64,000 nt of DNA from Burkholderiales bacterium (GCA_017880775.1 JADGRQ010000002.1:62001-126000), one strand, 5' to 3'; positions 36,250-45,527 are shown, numbered from the stretch's first letter. Program-made: numbers and translations. The notes: a model not told the origin generated them from the sequence alone.

Positions 36250-37794
36250 GTGCCCTTCGATTCCACCCTGACCGACCAAGCCGCGCGCGCGCGACGCTGG
36301 TTCTATGCCGCGCTCGCAGCGACGCTCGCGTTCCGCGCCTGGCTTGCCTGGGCCACGCCCATCACCGGCGACGAGGCGTATTTCCTCGCCTGGGGCCGGC
36401 ATCCGGATTGGGGGTTTTACGACCATCCGCCGATGGTGGGATGGTGGCTCGCGCTGCTGCTGCGCATCTCCGATGCCGCATGGGTGGTGAGGCTGCCGGC
36501 GCTGCTGTTGCCGCCCGCGCTCGCGCTGCTCGCGCGGCCGGCGCTGCGCGCATGGTTCGGTGCACGGCCGGCGCAAGCCGACTATGCCGGCGTGCTGTTG
36601 CTGCTTGCGCCGCTCAGCGTCTGGAACGTCCTGATCACCACCGATACGCCGCTCACCCTGTTCGCGTTCGCATCGCTGTTGTTGTATGCGCGCGCCGTGC
36701 AGACCGACCGCGCGGAAATCTATCTCGCCGCCGGCGCGTGCCTCGGCCTGGCGTTCCTTTCAAAATACTTCGCAGTGCTGCTGGGTTTCGGCTTTCTCGC
36801 CTGGACGGTGCTTTCCCCGGACGTGCGGGGGCGCTGGAAGGGGCTCGGCCTCGCGCTGCTCGCGGCGCTGCCTTTCGGCCTGGTCAACGCGTGGTGGAAT
36901 TACCAGGCGTGCTGGTCGAACGTGATGTTCAACGCGATCAATCGTCATGAAGGCGCGCAGATTTCGTGGCGCACGCCGGCGCTGTTCGCGGCGACCATGG
37001 TCTACTTGTTTGCGCCGTTCGCCTGGTACGCATGGAAAAGGCGCGGCGCGCTGCTCACCGAATTGTTCGAACCCGAACGCCGCGTGCTGCACTTCGCCTG
37101 GCTCGCGTCGCTGGCGGTGTTTGCGCTGCTGGCCCCGGTCAAGTCCATCGGCCTGCACTGGCTGCAGTCGTTCGTTCCGGCGGTGGTGCTGGGCGCGGCG
37201 TTGTTCCTCGAGCGCGCCGAGTTGGAGCGCTGCGTGCGCTTTTTCGCCGTACTCGCCGCATTGCACGTCGCGCTCGCGGCTGGCGTCGCGGTGACGCCGC
37301 TCGAGCGCTGGAGCGGGGCGCGGATCTATGACGGGCTGGTCTACCTCGCCGAGGCGCCGCAACTGCTGCGTCTGCTCGCGCCGTACGCGCAACGCTACCA
37401 GCTCGCCGCCGACGGCTATTCGGCGGCCTCCATCCTCGCCTACCACGCGCGCCGCGAGGTGCCGGTGTTCGGCCCCGGCTCGTCGCACGCGCGGCACGAC
37501 GACATCCTGACCGACTGGCGCGCCTATGCCGGGCGCGATCTGATGATCCTGCGCAAGACCCTGCCGCCGCGCGACGAATACGCGCCGTATTTCCGCTCGA
37601 TCGAGCTGCGCACGATCGAGCTGCGCGGCGTGACCTTCCACCTCGTGCTCGGCGACGGTTTCGACTACCAGGCCTATCGCGCGCGCGTGCTCGCCCAGGT
37701 GAGCGAGCGCTGGTATCGCATCCCGGCTGCGTTGCCGATCGGCCGCTGCTATTTCTGCGAACGCTACTTTCCAGACTCTGCGTGCGGCCGATGA
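36250..37794 (+). CDS. ArnT/GT39-type membrane glycosyltransferase
   Basis: A 514-residue protein with about a dozen transmembrane helices. The N-terminal periplasmic loop carries 'ITGDEAYFLAWGRHPDWGFY' and 'DHPPMVGWW', the DE motif and DHPP segment typical of GT-C dolichyl- or undecaprenyl-phosphate-sugar transferases (GT39/ArnT-like). 'TTDTPLTLFAFASLLLY' is also characteristic. The soluble C-terminal part (about 370-514) is hydrophilic. The acceptor is unknown. It overlaps the UbiA-family gene by ATGA, so the two may work in one lipid-linked sugar pathway. Confidence 0.85.
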   Translation: MPFDSTLTDQAARARRWFYAALAATLAFRAWLAWATPITGDEAYFLAWGRHPDWGFYDHPPMVGWWLALLLRISDAAWVVRLPALLLPPALALLARPALRAWFGARPAQADYAGVLLLLAPLSVWNVLITTDTPLTLFAFASLLLYARAVQTDRAEIYLAAGACLGLAFLSKYFAVLLGFGFLAWTVLSPDVRGRWKGLGLALLAALPFGLVNAWWNYQACWSNVMFNAINRHEGAQISWRTPALFAATMVYLFAPFAWYAWKRRGALLTELFEPERRVLHFAWLASLAVFALLAPVKSIGLHWLQSFVPAVVLGAALFLERAELERCVRFFAVLAALHVALAAGVAVTPLERWSGARIYDGLVYLAEAPQLLRLLAPYAQRYQLAADGYSAASILAYHARREVPVFGPGSSHARHDDILTDWRAYAGRDLMILRKTLPPRDEYAPYFRSIELRTIELRGVTFHLVLGDGFDYQAYRARVLAQVSERWYRIPAALPIGRCYFCERYFPDSACGR

Positions 37795-38660
37795 GCGCCG
37801 TTCGCGACTACTTTCAGCTGGCGCGCCCGCATCACTGGGTGAAGAATGCGTTCGTCCTGACGGGTCTGCTGTTCGGGCACGTCGCGGGTGACCCTGCGCG
37901 CGTCGCCGCGGCGCTGGCGGTGACTGCGGCGTTCTGCCTGGTTTCGAGCGCGGTGTATGCGCTGAACGATGTGTTCGACCGGGACAGCGACCGAGCGCAC
38001 CCGGACAAGGCGGGTCGTCCGGTCGCGCGCGGCGCAATTTCTCCGCGCGCCGCGCTGGCGTTCGCCGCGCTGCTCACATGTGCGGGGCTTGCGCTCGGCG
38101 CATGGGCCGGCCCGCGGGCCGCGGCGATCCTCGCGGCCTACGCGGCGGTAAACGTGGCTTACTCGATGGGACTGAAGCGGGTCCCGGTGCTGGACGTGGC
38201 GGTGATCGCCGCCGGCTTCCTGCTGCGAATTCTCGCCGGCACCGCCGGCATCGGCATCGAGCCTTCGCGCTGGCTGTTCGCCTGTGCGTTGCTGCTCACG
38301 CTGTTTCTGGGGTTTGCCAAGCGGCGCGCGGAGCTGGCGCAGTTCGTCGATGAGGCCGCCGACCGCCGCGCCGTGCTCGGGGTGTACTCGCTGCGCTTTC
38401 TCGATGGCGCGGTGCTGTTCTGCGCGGGCGGACTGCTGGCTGCCTACGCGATGTACACCATCGATCCCGGTACCGCCGAGCTGCACGGCACGGACCTCCT
38501 GCCGACACTGCCGTTCGTGGCGCTCGGCACCTTCCGGACCCTGCACCGGCTGCATTTCCGCGGCGGGGGCGGCGACCCGACGCTGGAGCTGTTGCGCGAC
38601 CCCTGGATGCTGGTCGCCGCCGCGGGATGGGTGGCAAGCGTGGTTTGGCTGGTCGCCTAG
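37791..38660 (+). CDS. UbiA-family prenyltransferase, decaprenyl-phosphate phosphoribosyltransferase-like
   Basis: A 289-residue polytopic protein. The first Asp-rich motif 'NDVFDRDSDRAHPDKAGRPV' has the NDxxDxxxD-x-x-HPxKxxRPxA form found in decaprenyl-phosphate phosphoribosyltransferases, and 'YSMGLKRVPVLDVAVIAAGF' supplies the second. The transferase would attach phosphoribose to a polyprenyl phosphate in the membrane. Pairing with a GT39 gene (ATGA overlap) fits a lipid-linked pentose pathway. The exact substrate is inferred only from the motif. Confidence 0.8.
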   Translation: MSAVRDYFQLARPHHWVKNAFVLTGLLFGHVAGDPARVAAALAVTAAFCLVSSAVYALNDVFDRDSDRAHPDKAGRPVARGAISPRAALAFAALLTCAGLALGAWAGPRAAAILAAYAAVNVAYSMGLKRVPVLDVAVIAAGFLLRILAGTAGIGIEPSRWLFACALLLTLFLGFAKRRAELAQFVDEAADRRAVLGVYSLRFLDGAVLFCAGGLLAAYAMYTIDPGTAELHGTDLLPTLPFVALGTFRTLHRLHFRGGGGDPTLELLRDPWMLVAAAGWVASVVWLVA

Positions 38661-38680
38661 GGTTTGGCACAATGCGAAGC

Positions 38681-39226
38681 ATGGCCGAACCCCAAGATCA
38701 TCTGGCCCACCTCGATCACCGCGGCGACGCCACCGGGTTCTCGGGGCAGATCCACGCCCTGATTCCCAAATGCAAGCTGATCGAGAATTTCTCGACTGCC
38801 GAGGTGCGGCTGCTGTCGCACTTCATGAATGTCTACAACGCCGAGCGCGGGGCGGAGATCATCCACGAAGGCGACGGCGGCGATTTCATGATGCTGATAC
38901 TCGAAGGCAAGGTCGAGGTGGTCAAACAGGACCGCTGGAACCGGCCGCAGGTGCTCGCGCTCGTCGACGCCGGCAGCACCCTCGGCGAGATGTCGATGAT
39001 CGACGGAGAGCCGCGCTTCGCGACCTGCATCGCGGTGGAGCCGACCACGGTCGCGGTGCTCGACCGCGAGAACCTCGCGCGCATCATCGTCGAGCAGCCG
39101 ATGCTCGGCGCGAAAGTCCTGATGGAGCTGGTGCTGATGCTGTCGCAGCGCCTGCGCACGACCAGCTCGCGGCTGGTGCAGCTGCTCGACGAGCAGACGG
39201 AGCGGGCGGCGAACACCGCCCTTTAG
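38681..39226 (+). CDS. cyclic nucleotide-binding domain protein without a DNA-binding domain
   Basis: A 181-residue protein (184 if ATG 38672 is used) with one cNMP-binding domain: 'GAEIIHEGDGGDFMMLILEG' and 'GEMSMIDGEPRFATCIAVEP', the PBC segment GE-x-SM-IDGEPRFA-T. It resembles Crp-type effector domains but has no C-terminal HTH; the last 30 residues form a charged helix. It may act as a cAMP- or c-di-GMP-responsive adaptor. It lies between the prenyltransferase and arsS genes. Confidence 0.85.
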   Translation: MAEPQDHLAHLDHRGDATGFSGQIHALIPKCKLIENFSTAEVRLLSHFMNVYNAERGAEIIHEGDGGDFMMLILEGKVEVVKQDRWNRPQVLALVDAGSTLGEMSMIDGEPRFATCIAVEPTTVAVLDRENLARIIVEQPMLGAKVLMELVLMLSQRLRTTSSRLVQLLDEQTERAANTAL

Positions 39227-39289
39227 CGAAGTAAGCTGCATCCGGTTCGCGCGACTAAACGTAGTTCCCGTCAATCACAAGGAAATCGC

Positions 39290-40255
39290 ATGCACGCCAC
39301 GCTGCCGCTGATGCAGCAGTTCGGCTTTCCCGCGGTGGGCCGCGCGCGGCTCGAGACGCTGCAGGTCAACCTCGGCTACAAGTGCAACCAGAGCTGCCTG
39401 CACTGCCACGTCAACGCCGGACCGAACCGCACCGAGATGATGGAGCGAAGCACCGTCATCGACGTGCTTGCGTTCATCGAGGTGGCCGGGATCAAGCAGC
39501 TCGACGTAACGGGCGGCGCGCCCGAACTCAACCCGTATTTCCGCGAACTGGTGGAACGCGCGCGCGCCCTCGGCGTGAACGTGATCGACCGCTGCAACCT
39601 GACCATCCTCGAGGAACCGGGCCAGGAGGATCTGGCCGGATTCCTCGCCCGCAACCGCGTCGTGGTCACCGCCTCGCTGCCCTGCTATCTCGAGGACAAC
39701 GTCGACCGGCAGCGTGGCAAGGGCGTGTTCGACAAGAGCATCCGCGGGCTCGCGCGGCTCAACGCGCTCGGCTACGGCATGCCCTGCAGCCCGCTGACGC
39801 TCAACCTGGTGTACAACCCGCAGGGCCCGTCGCTGCCGCCCGGGCAGGCCGAACTCGAGGCCGCCTACAAGCGCCATCTCGGAGAGTGCTTCGGGGTGAG
39901 CTTCAACCGCCTGTACACGCTCGCCAACATGCCGATCCAGCGCTTCGGCAGTACGCTGGTCTCGCAGGGAAAGTTCAACGCCTACATGACGCTGCTGCGC
40001 GGCGCGCACCGCGACGAAAATCTCGAAGGCGTGATGTGCCGGACGCTCGTCTCGGTGGACTGGATGGGCTACGTCTACGATTGCGATTTCAATCAGATGC
40101 TTGGCCTGCCGCTCGTCGTCGAGGGCCGCCGGCGCGCGCACCTCTCCGATCTGATCGGGCGGGACCTTACGGGCAACCCGATCGCCGTGCGTGACCACTG
40201 CTACGGCTGCACCGCCGGGCAGGGTTCGAGCTGCGGCGGGGCGCTCGATGGTTGA
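39290..40255 (+). CDS. arsS: arsenosugar biosynthesis-type radical SAM protein ArsS
   Basis: A 321-residue radical SAM enzyme with the cluster motif 'CNQSCLHCHVNAGPNR' (C-x3-C-x2-C) and the ArsS-type C-terminal region (DUF3641): 'MCRTLVSVDWMGYVYDCDFN', then 'HCYGCTAGQGSSCGG'. ArsS proteins are thought to add the 5'-deoxyadenosyl group of SAM to dimethylated arsenic in arsenosugar synthesis. All cysteines are encoded as Cys; no in-frame TGA suggests selenocysteine. It overlaps the phosphoesterase gene by 8 bases. Confidence 0.88.
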   Translation: MHATLPLMQQFGFPAVGRARLETLQVNLGYKCNQSCLHCHVNAGPNRTEMMERSTVIDVLAFIEVAGIKQLDVTGGAPELNPYFRELVERARALGVNVIDRCNLTILEEPGQEDLAGFLARNRVVVTASLPCYLEDNVDRQRGKGVFDKSIRGLARLNALGYGMPCSPLTLNLVYNPQGPSLPPGQAELEAAYKRHLGECFGVSFNRLYTLANMPIQRFGSTLVSQGKFNAYMTLLRGAHRDENLEGVMCRTLVSVDWMGYVYDCDFNQMLGLPLVVEGRRRAHLSDLIGRDLTGNPIAVRDHCYGCTAGQGSSCGGALDG

Positions 40256-41219
40256 GCAAGGACGGCGCGGCCGCAGCTGCCCGATCGGCTATCGCTATGC
40301 CGCGGCCGCGCTGCGCTCGGCCGCGGCGTTCGAGACTGAAACGCTTTATGTCGTCGGTGGCCTGTACGGAAATCGCTACGCGCTCGAAACCGTGCTCGAA
40401 GCGTTCGGCGCAGAGCGGGGCGAGTGCGCCCTCTTGTTCAACGGCGATTTCCACTGGTTCGACAGTGATTCCGCGGACTTCGTGCGCGTAAACCGGGGGG
40501 TGCTGCAACATCGCGCGATCCGCGGCAACGTCGAGACGGAACTTGCCAGCCCGTCGGCGGCGGCCGGTTGCGGCTGCGGCTATCCCGAATGGGTCGGCGA
40601 TGCGGAAGTCGAGCGCTCGAACCGCATCCTCGAGCGCTTGCGCGAGACCGCGCTCAGTCTACCCGCAGAACTCGCGTTGCTCGCCGCGCTGCCGATGTTC
40701 GCCGTCGCGCAGATCGGCGGCGTGCGTGTAGCGGCGGTGCACGGAGACGCGACCTCGCTTGCCGGATGGGAATTTTCCCAGGAGCGGCTCGGCACGCCCG
40801 CCGGTCTTGCCGCAGCGAACGCGGCGTTTGCTGCCGCCGCGGTGCGCGTATTCGCCTCCAGCCACACCTGCCTGCCGGTCCTGCAATCGTTCGAGACTGC
40901 GTCCGGGCCGTGCGCGATCGTGAACAATGGCGCCGCCGGCATGCCGAACTTCCGCGCTACGCGCTACGGTCTGGCCACGCGCATCTCGGTCCGGCCGACG
41001 CGCGCCGCGGGCGCCTACGGCACGCGCATCGGCGGCCTGTACGTGGACGCGCTACCGCTCGATTTCGACGCCGCGGCCTGGGCCGCGCATTTCCTCGCGC
41101 ACTGGCCCGCGGGGTCGGACGCGCACACCTCGTACTTCAGCCGGATCGCCGACGGGCCGCGCTATGAGCCGCGCCAGGCGCTGCGCCTGAGCCAGCCGTT
41201 GCGGGCGGCGGCGCAGTAA
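40248..41219 (+). CDS. metallophosphoesterase-like protein of the arsS cluster
   Basis: A 323-residue protein beginning with ATG 40248 inside arsS. Motifs recall a calcineurin-like phosphatase with altered metal residues: 'VVGGLYGNRYALETVLEAF' (where D-x-H/GD-x-HG-N is usual), 'LLFNGDFHWFD' (GD), 'AIRGNVETELA' (GNxE in place of GNHD), 'AVHGDA' and 'FASSHTCLPVL' (SHT in place of GHxH). Several positions of the metal site differ from standard, so activity is uncertain. It would fit dephosphorylating the ribosyl intermediate after ArsS. This role is inferred from context. Confidence 0.7.
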   Translation: MVEQGRRGRSCPIGYRYAAAALRSAAAFETETLYVVGGLYGNRYALETVLEAFGAERGECALLFNGDFHWFDSDSADFVRVNRGVLQHRAIRGNVETELASPSAAAGCGCGYPEWVGDAEVERSNRILERLRETALSLPAELALLAALPMFAVAQIGGVRVAAVHGDATSLAGWEFSQERLGTPAGLAAANAAFAAAAVRVFASSHTCLPVLQSFETASGPCAIVNNGAAGMPNFRATRYGLATRISVRPTRAAGAYGTRIGGLYVDALPLDFDAAAWAAHFLAHWPAGSDAHTSYFSRIADGPRYEPRQALRLSQPLRAAAQ

Positions 41220-41263
41220 GGCGCGCAGCCACCCGCGCCGACCAAGCGCGCAGGGAAAGAATA

Positions 41264-43414
41264 ATGAGCAAGTCCAGGCTACTCGTCGTCGCGGTCATCG
41301 TCGCGCTGGTCGCCGCATTTTTTGCTTTCGACCTCGCGCAATACCTGCGGCTCGAATTCTTCAAGCAGCAGCAGGCCTCGATCGACACCTACTATCACGC
41401 CAGGCCGCTGCAGGCCGCTGCCATCTATTTCCTCGTGTACATCGCGGTCACCGCGCTGTCGCTCCCGGGGGCGGCGATCATGACGCTGGTCGGCGGCGCC
41501 GTGTTCGGCCTGGGCTGGGGCACGCTGCTGGTGTCGTTCGCTTCGCCGGTCGGCGCCACGCTCGCCTTCCTTGCCAGCAGGTTACTGCTGCGCGACTGGG
41601 TGCAGCAGCGGTTCGGCGCGAATCTGCGTGCGATCAACACCGGAATCGAAAAGGAGGGCGGGTTCTATCTGTTCACGCTGCGTCTGGTGCCCGCGTTTCC
41701 GTTTTTCGCCATCAACCTGCTGATGGGCCTCACGCCGCTCAGAACCTGGACCTTTTACTGGGTAAGCCAGCTTGGCATGTTCGCCGGAACGGTGGTGTAC
41801 GTGAACGCAGGCACCGAACTGGCGAAAATCGAGTCGTTGCGCGGCATCCTCTCGCCGGGGCTGCTCGGCGCGTTCGTGCTGCTCGGCATCTTCCCGCTGA
41901 TCGCGAAAAAGTTGGTCGACCTGGTCAAGGCGCGCCGCGTCTACGCGCGCTGGACCAGACCGCGGCGATTCGAGCGCAACCTGGTGGTGATCGGCGCGGG
42001 ATCGGGCGGACTGGTGACCGCGCTCATCGCTGCCGCGGTGAAGGCCAAGGTGACCCTGATCGAGAAGCACAAGATGGGCGGCGACTGCCTCAATACGGGC
42101 TGCGTGCCCTCCAAGGCGCTGATCCGCTCGGCCAAGTTCGTCGCGCAGGCGAAACGCGCGCGGGATCTCGGCATGAAGTCGGTCGCGGTGGAGTTCGATT
42201 TCGCCGACGTGATGGAGCGTGTGCAGCGCGTGGTGAAAACCGTCGAGCCGCACGATTCGGCCGAGCGCTACACCGGGCTCGGGGTCGAATGCATCGAGGG
42301 CGAGGCGAAGATCGTCTCGCCCTGGGAGGTCGAAGTGAGGAAAGCGGACGGCTCTGCCCGGCGCATCACCACCCGCGCCATCGCCATTGCCGCCGGGGCC
42401 CGGCCGTTCGTGCCGCCGATTCCCGGCATCGAGCGGATGAACTACCTCACCTCCGAGAACCTCTGGGACATCCGCACGCTTCCCGCGCGCCTGGTGGTGC
42501 TGGGCGGCGGGCCGATCGGCTCGGAACTGGCCCAGGCCTTCGCGCGCCTGGGCTCGAAGGTCACGCAGGTGGAGATGCTGCCGCGCATCCTGATCCGCGA
42601 GGACCCGGATATCTCCGCGCTGGTGATGCAGAAATTCGTCGCCGAGGGCGTGGACGTACGCGTCGATCACAAAGCGAAGGAATTCCGCATCGAGAACGGA
42701 CACAAGCTGTTGATCTGCGAGCATCAGGGCGCGGATGTGCGCATCGAGTTCGACCAGCTGCTGTGCGCCGTCGGGCGCATCGCCAACACCAAGGGCTACG
42801 GCCTGGAAGAACTGGGCATCCCGGTCAGCAAGGCGCGCACGGTGGAGACCAACGAGTACCTGCAGACGGTCTACCCGAACATCTACGCCTGCGGCGACGT
42901 CGCCGGGCCTTACCAGTTCACCCACACCGCTGCCCACCAGGCGTGGTATGCGGCGGTGAACGCGCTGTTCGGAACCTTCAGGAAGTTCCGCGCGGACTAC
43001 TCGGTGATCCCCTGGGCGACGTTCACCGACCCGGAAGTCGCGCGCGTGGGGCTGAACGAAACCGAGGCGAAGGAAAAAGGCATTGCCTACGAGGTGTCGC
43101 GCTACGGCATCGAGGATCTCGACCGCGCGATCGCGGACGAGGACGCGCACGGCGTCGTCAAGGTGCTGAGCGTGCCGGGCAAGGACCGGATTCTCGGCGT
43201 GACCATCGCCGGCGAGCATGCCGGAGACCTGATCGCGGAGTTCGTCACCGCGATGCGGCATGGCCTGGGGCTGAACAAGATCCTCGGCACCATCCACATC
43301 TACCCCACGCTCGCGGAAGCGAACAAGTACGCCGCCGGGGTGTGGAAGAAGGCGCACGCGCCGCAAGGTCTGTTGCGGCGCATCGAGCAATTCCACGGCT
43401 GGATGAGGGGTTGA
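41264..43414 (+). CDS. TVP38/DedA-type membrane domain fused to a FAD-dependent disulfide oxidoreductase
   Basis: A 716-residue fusion. Residues 1-225 are a TVP38/TMEM64 (VTT) membrane domain: 'YFLVYIAVTALSLPGAAIMT', 'GGAVFGLGWGTLLVSFAS' and 'LRLVPAFPFFAINLLMGLTP'. Residues about 240-716 are a pyridine nucleotide-disulfide oxidoreductase like mercuric reductase: FAD motif 'VVIGAGSGGLVTALIAAAVK', redox pair in 'GGDCLNTGCVPSKALI', NAD motif 'VVLGGGPIGSELAQAFARLG' and the C-terminal 'HIYPTLAEANK'. The mercuric-reductase C-terminal CC is absent, so the substrate is another disulfide or small thiol. It lies inside the arsS cluster. Confidence 0.9.
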   Translation: MSKSRLLVVAVIVALVAAFFAFDLAQYLRLEFFKQQQASIDTYYHARPLQAAAIYFLVYIAVTALSLPGAAIMTLVGGAVFGLGWGTLLVSFASPVGATLAFLASRLLLRDWVQQRFGANLRAINTGIEKEGGFYLFTLRLVPAFPFFAINLLMGLTPLRTWTFYWVSQLGMFAGTVVYVNAGTELAKIESLRGILSPGLLGAFVLLGIFPLIAKKLVDLVKARRVYARWTRPRRFERNLVVIGAGSGGLVTALIAAAVKAKVTLIEKHKMGGDCLNTGCVPSKALIRSAKFVAQAKRARDLGMKSVAVEFDFADVMERVQRVVKTVEPHDSAERYTGLGVECIEGEAKIVSPWEVEVRKADGSARRITTRAIAIAAGARPFVPPIPGIERMNYLTSENLWDIRTLPARLVVLGGGPIGSELAQAFARLGSKVTQVEMLPRILIREDPDISALVMQKFVAEGVDVRVDHKAKEFRIENGHKLLICEHQGADVRIEFDQLLCAVGRIANTKGYGLEELGIPVSKARTVETNEYLQTVYPNIYACGDVAGPYQFTHTAAHQAWYAAVNALFGTFRKFRADYSVIPWATFTDPEVARVGLNETEAKEKGIAYEVSRYGIEDLDRAIADEDAHGVVKVLSVPGKDRILGVTIAGEHAGDLIAEFVTAMRHGLGLNKILGTIHIYPTLAEANKYAAGVWKKAHAPQGLLRRIEQFHGWMRG

Positions 43415-43416
43415 AC

Positions 43417-44244
43417 ATGAAACGACTGATCGCCTTGCTGTTTGCGTTTCTGGCCGCGCCTGCCTTCTCGCAGGGCTTCGACCACAGCCATGCGGCCTGG
43501 GACGCCCTGCTCAAGAAAAACGTCGTGCTGATCCAGGGCGGCAAAGCCTCGCAGATGCGCTACGCCGAGATGGCCAAGGACCGTGCTGCGCTCAAAGCCT
43601 ATCTCGATACGCTTTCGAAGGTCGGCGAAGCCGAGTTCAAGGGCTGGAGCAAGCCGCAGCAGATGGCTTTCCTGATCAACGGCTACAACGCGTTCATGGT
43701 CGAGAAGATCCTGACGCGCTATCCGGACATCAAATCGGTATGGGATTTCGGCAAGGTGTTCGGCAACCCATTCAAGGACGAATTCTTCTCGCTGTTCGGG
43801 CGCAAGTTCACGCTCGATGCGATCGAGCACGAGACGCTGCGCAAGCCGGGCGCCTACGACGAGCCGCGCGTGCACTACGCGGTGAACTGCGCCTCCGTCG
43901 GCTGCCCGATGCTGCGCGAGGAGGCGTACGCTGCCGAGCGGCTCGACCGGCAGCTTGAAGAGCAGACGGTGCGGTTCCTGTCGGACCGTTCGCGCAACCG
44001 CTACAACGCGGAAAACGCCCGCCTGGAGGTCTCGATGATCTTCAACTGGTTCAAGCAGGACTGGTCGAGCGGCTACAAGGGTTTCGACGGCAAGTCGGCC
44101 GCCATCACGTCGCGCGAGCAGTATTTCGGACGCTACGCGAAGCTGTTCGCCGACAACGCCGAACAGCAGAAAATCATCTCCGAGGGCAAGGCGCCGATCT
44201 CCAACCTGGACTACGATTGGAGCCTTAACGATCTGCGGAAATAA
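43417..44244 (+). CDS. exported DUF547 protein
   Basis: A 275-residue protein with a clear Sec signal ('KRLIALLFAFLAAPAFSQ') and a DUF547 domain: 'FLINGYNAFMVEKILTRYP', 'KFTLDAIEHETLR', 'RVHYAVNCASVGCPMLREEA' and 'SMIFNWFKQDW'. DUF547 has conserved Asn, His and Cys residues like a transglutaminase-type catalytic centre, but no proven activity. It starts 2 bases after the reductase stop in the arsS cluster. Confidence 0.88.
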   Translation: MKRLIALLFAFLAAPAFSQGFDHSHAAWDALLKKNVVLIQGGKASQMRYAEMAKDRAALKAYLDTLSKVGEAEFKGWSKPQQMAFLINGYNAFMVEKILTRYPDIKSVWDFGKVFGNPFKDEFFSLFGRKFTLDAIEHETLRKPGAYDEPRVHYAVNCASVGCPMLREEAYAAERLDRQLEEQTVRFLSDRSRNRYNAENARLEVSMIFNWFKQDWSSGYKGFDGKSAAITSREQYFGRYAKLFADNAEQQKIISEGKAPISNLDYDWSLNDLRK

Positions 44245-44250
44245 CGCTGC

Positions 44251-44928
44251 GTGAGGCTGTCGATCGTCGTTCCGGTCTTGAACGAAGCTGAACGCGTCGA
44301 GGGCCATCTCGCCGCGCTTGCGCCGTTGCGCGCGCGCGGCGCCGAAGTGATCGTGGTTGACGGCGGAAGCGAGGATGCGACATTGGCGCTTGCGGCGCCG
44401 CTCGCAGATTTGCTGCTCGAGGCGCGGCGCGGGCGCGCCGCGCAGATGAATGCCGGGGCACGCGCCGCGCAAGGCGACGCGATCCTGTTCCTGCACGCCG
44501 ACACCCTGCTTCCGGCCTCGGCGGATCGGCTGGTCGCGCGCGCGCTCGAGCGTGCGCACTGGGGCCGCTTCGACGTGCGCATCGACGCCCGCCACCCGCT
44601 GCTCGCACTGGTGGCCCGCATGATGAACCTGCGCTCGCGGATTTCGGGCATCGCGACCGGCGACCAGGCAATGTTCATGCGGCGAGCGGCGTTCGAAGCG
44701 GCCGAGGGGTTTCCGCAGATCGCGCTGATGGAGGACGTCGCGCTCAGCACGCGCTTGAAACGCATCGGCCGGCCGGCCTGCCTCTCCGAACGCGTCGTCA
44801 CATCGGGCAGGCGCTGGGAGGGGCGCGGCGTGCTGCGCACCATCGTGCTGATGTGGCGATTGCGGTTCGCGTACTGGCGCGGCGCCGATCCGGTCGAACT
44901 CGAGCGCCGGTATCGCCAGCCGACGTGA
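44251..44928 (+). CDS. family 2 glycosyltransferase, arsenosugar-cluster type (TIGR04283-like)
   Basis: A 225-residue GT-A glycosyltransferase with a GTG start. 'LSIVVPVLNEAERVEGHLAA', 'VIVVDGGSEDATLALA', 'GRAAQMNAGARAAQGDAILF' and 'LHADTLLP' (DxD-like HAD) are typical of the short TIGR04283 subfamily annotated with ArsS clusters. It ends with a GTGA overlap with the next glycosyltransferase. It would attach a sugar or modify the arsenoriboside; donor and acceptor are unknown. Confidence 0.85.
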   Translation: MRLSIVVPVLNEAERVEGHLAALAPLRARGAEVIVVDGGSEDATLALAAPLADLLLEARRGRAAQMNAGARAAQGDAILFLHADTLLPASADRLVARALERAHWGRFDVRIDARHPLLALVARMMNLRSRISGIATGDQAMFMRRAAFEAAEGFPQIALMEDVALSTRLKRIGRPACLSERVVTSGRRWEGRGVLRTIVLMWRLRFAYWRGADPVELERRYRQPT

Positions 44929-45527
44929 ACGGCACCCTGGTCATCGTGTTTGCGCGCGCGCCTCTTCCCGGGAGGACGAAGACGCGCCTCATTCCGGCGC
45001 TCGGCGCTGCCGGCGCGGCGCGGCTGCAGGCGCGGCTCACGCGCCGGACGCTCGATACTGCGCGTGCCGCGCGACCCGCGCGCGTCGAGCTGCACGGAGA
45101 CGGCAGGGTATGCAACCTCCACGTGCCGCAGCGCAGGCAACTCGGCCGCGATCTCGGCGAGCGCATGCATCGCTCGCTCGCAACCGGTTTGCGCAGATTT
45201 GCGCGCGTGGTGCTGATCGGATCGGATTGCCCGGCGCTGCGTGCGCGCGACCTGCGGCGTGCCGTGCGCTGGCTCGCCGCGGGGGCGGATGCGGTGTTCG
45301 CTCCCGCCGAGGACGGCGGCTATGCGCTGATTGCCGTGCGGCGCACTCCGGCAGGCCTGTTCGACGGTGTGCGCTGGGGTACCGGCACGGTGATGGACGA
45401 GACCAGAGCGAGAATGAAGCGGCTGGGGTGGCGTTGGCGGGAGCTCGCGCCGGTATGGGACGTCGACCGCCCGGAGGATTACCGGCGCCTGGTCGCGTCC
45501 GGGCTGATGATCAGGCGCCGCGCGTGA
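44925..45527 (+). CDS. nucleotidyltransferase-like glycosyltransferase (TIGR04282-like)
   Basis: A 200-residue protein from GTG 44925 with 'VIVFARAPLPGRTKTRLIPA', a nucleotide-binding loop resembling those of nucleotidyltransferases, 'IGSDCPALRARDL' and 'PAEDGGYALIAV'. This matches the TIGR04282/DUF2064 family that accompanies TIGR04283 in arsenosugar-type clusters. GTGA overlaps on both sides couple it to its neighbours. The product is unknown. Confidence 0.85.
   Translation: MNGTLVIVFARAPLPGRTKTRLIPALGAAGAARLQARLTRRTLDTARAARPARVELHGDGRVCNLHVPQRRQLGRDLGERMHRSLATGLRRFARVVLIGSDCPALRARDLRRAVRWLAAGADAVFAPAEDGGYALIAVRRTPAGLFDGVRWGTGTVMDETRARMKRLGWRWRELAPVWDVDRPEDYRRLVASGLMIRRRA

Noticed and set aside
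39290-40255. Selenocysteine in ArsS
   Set aside because: Some ArsS proteins use it, but all cysteine positions here are TGC/TGT and no internal TGA or SECIS-like hairpin is seen.
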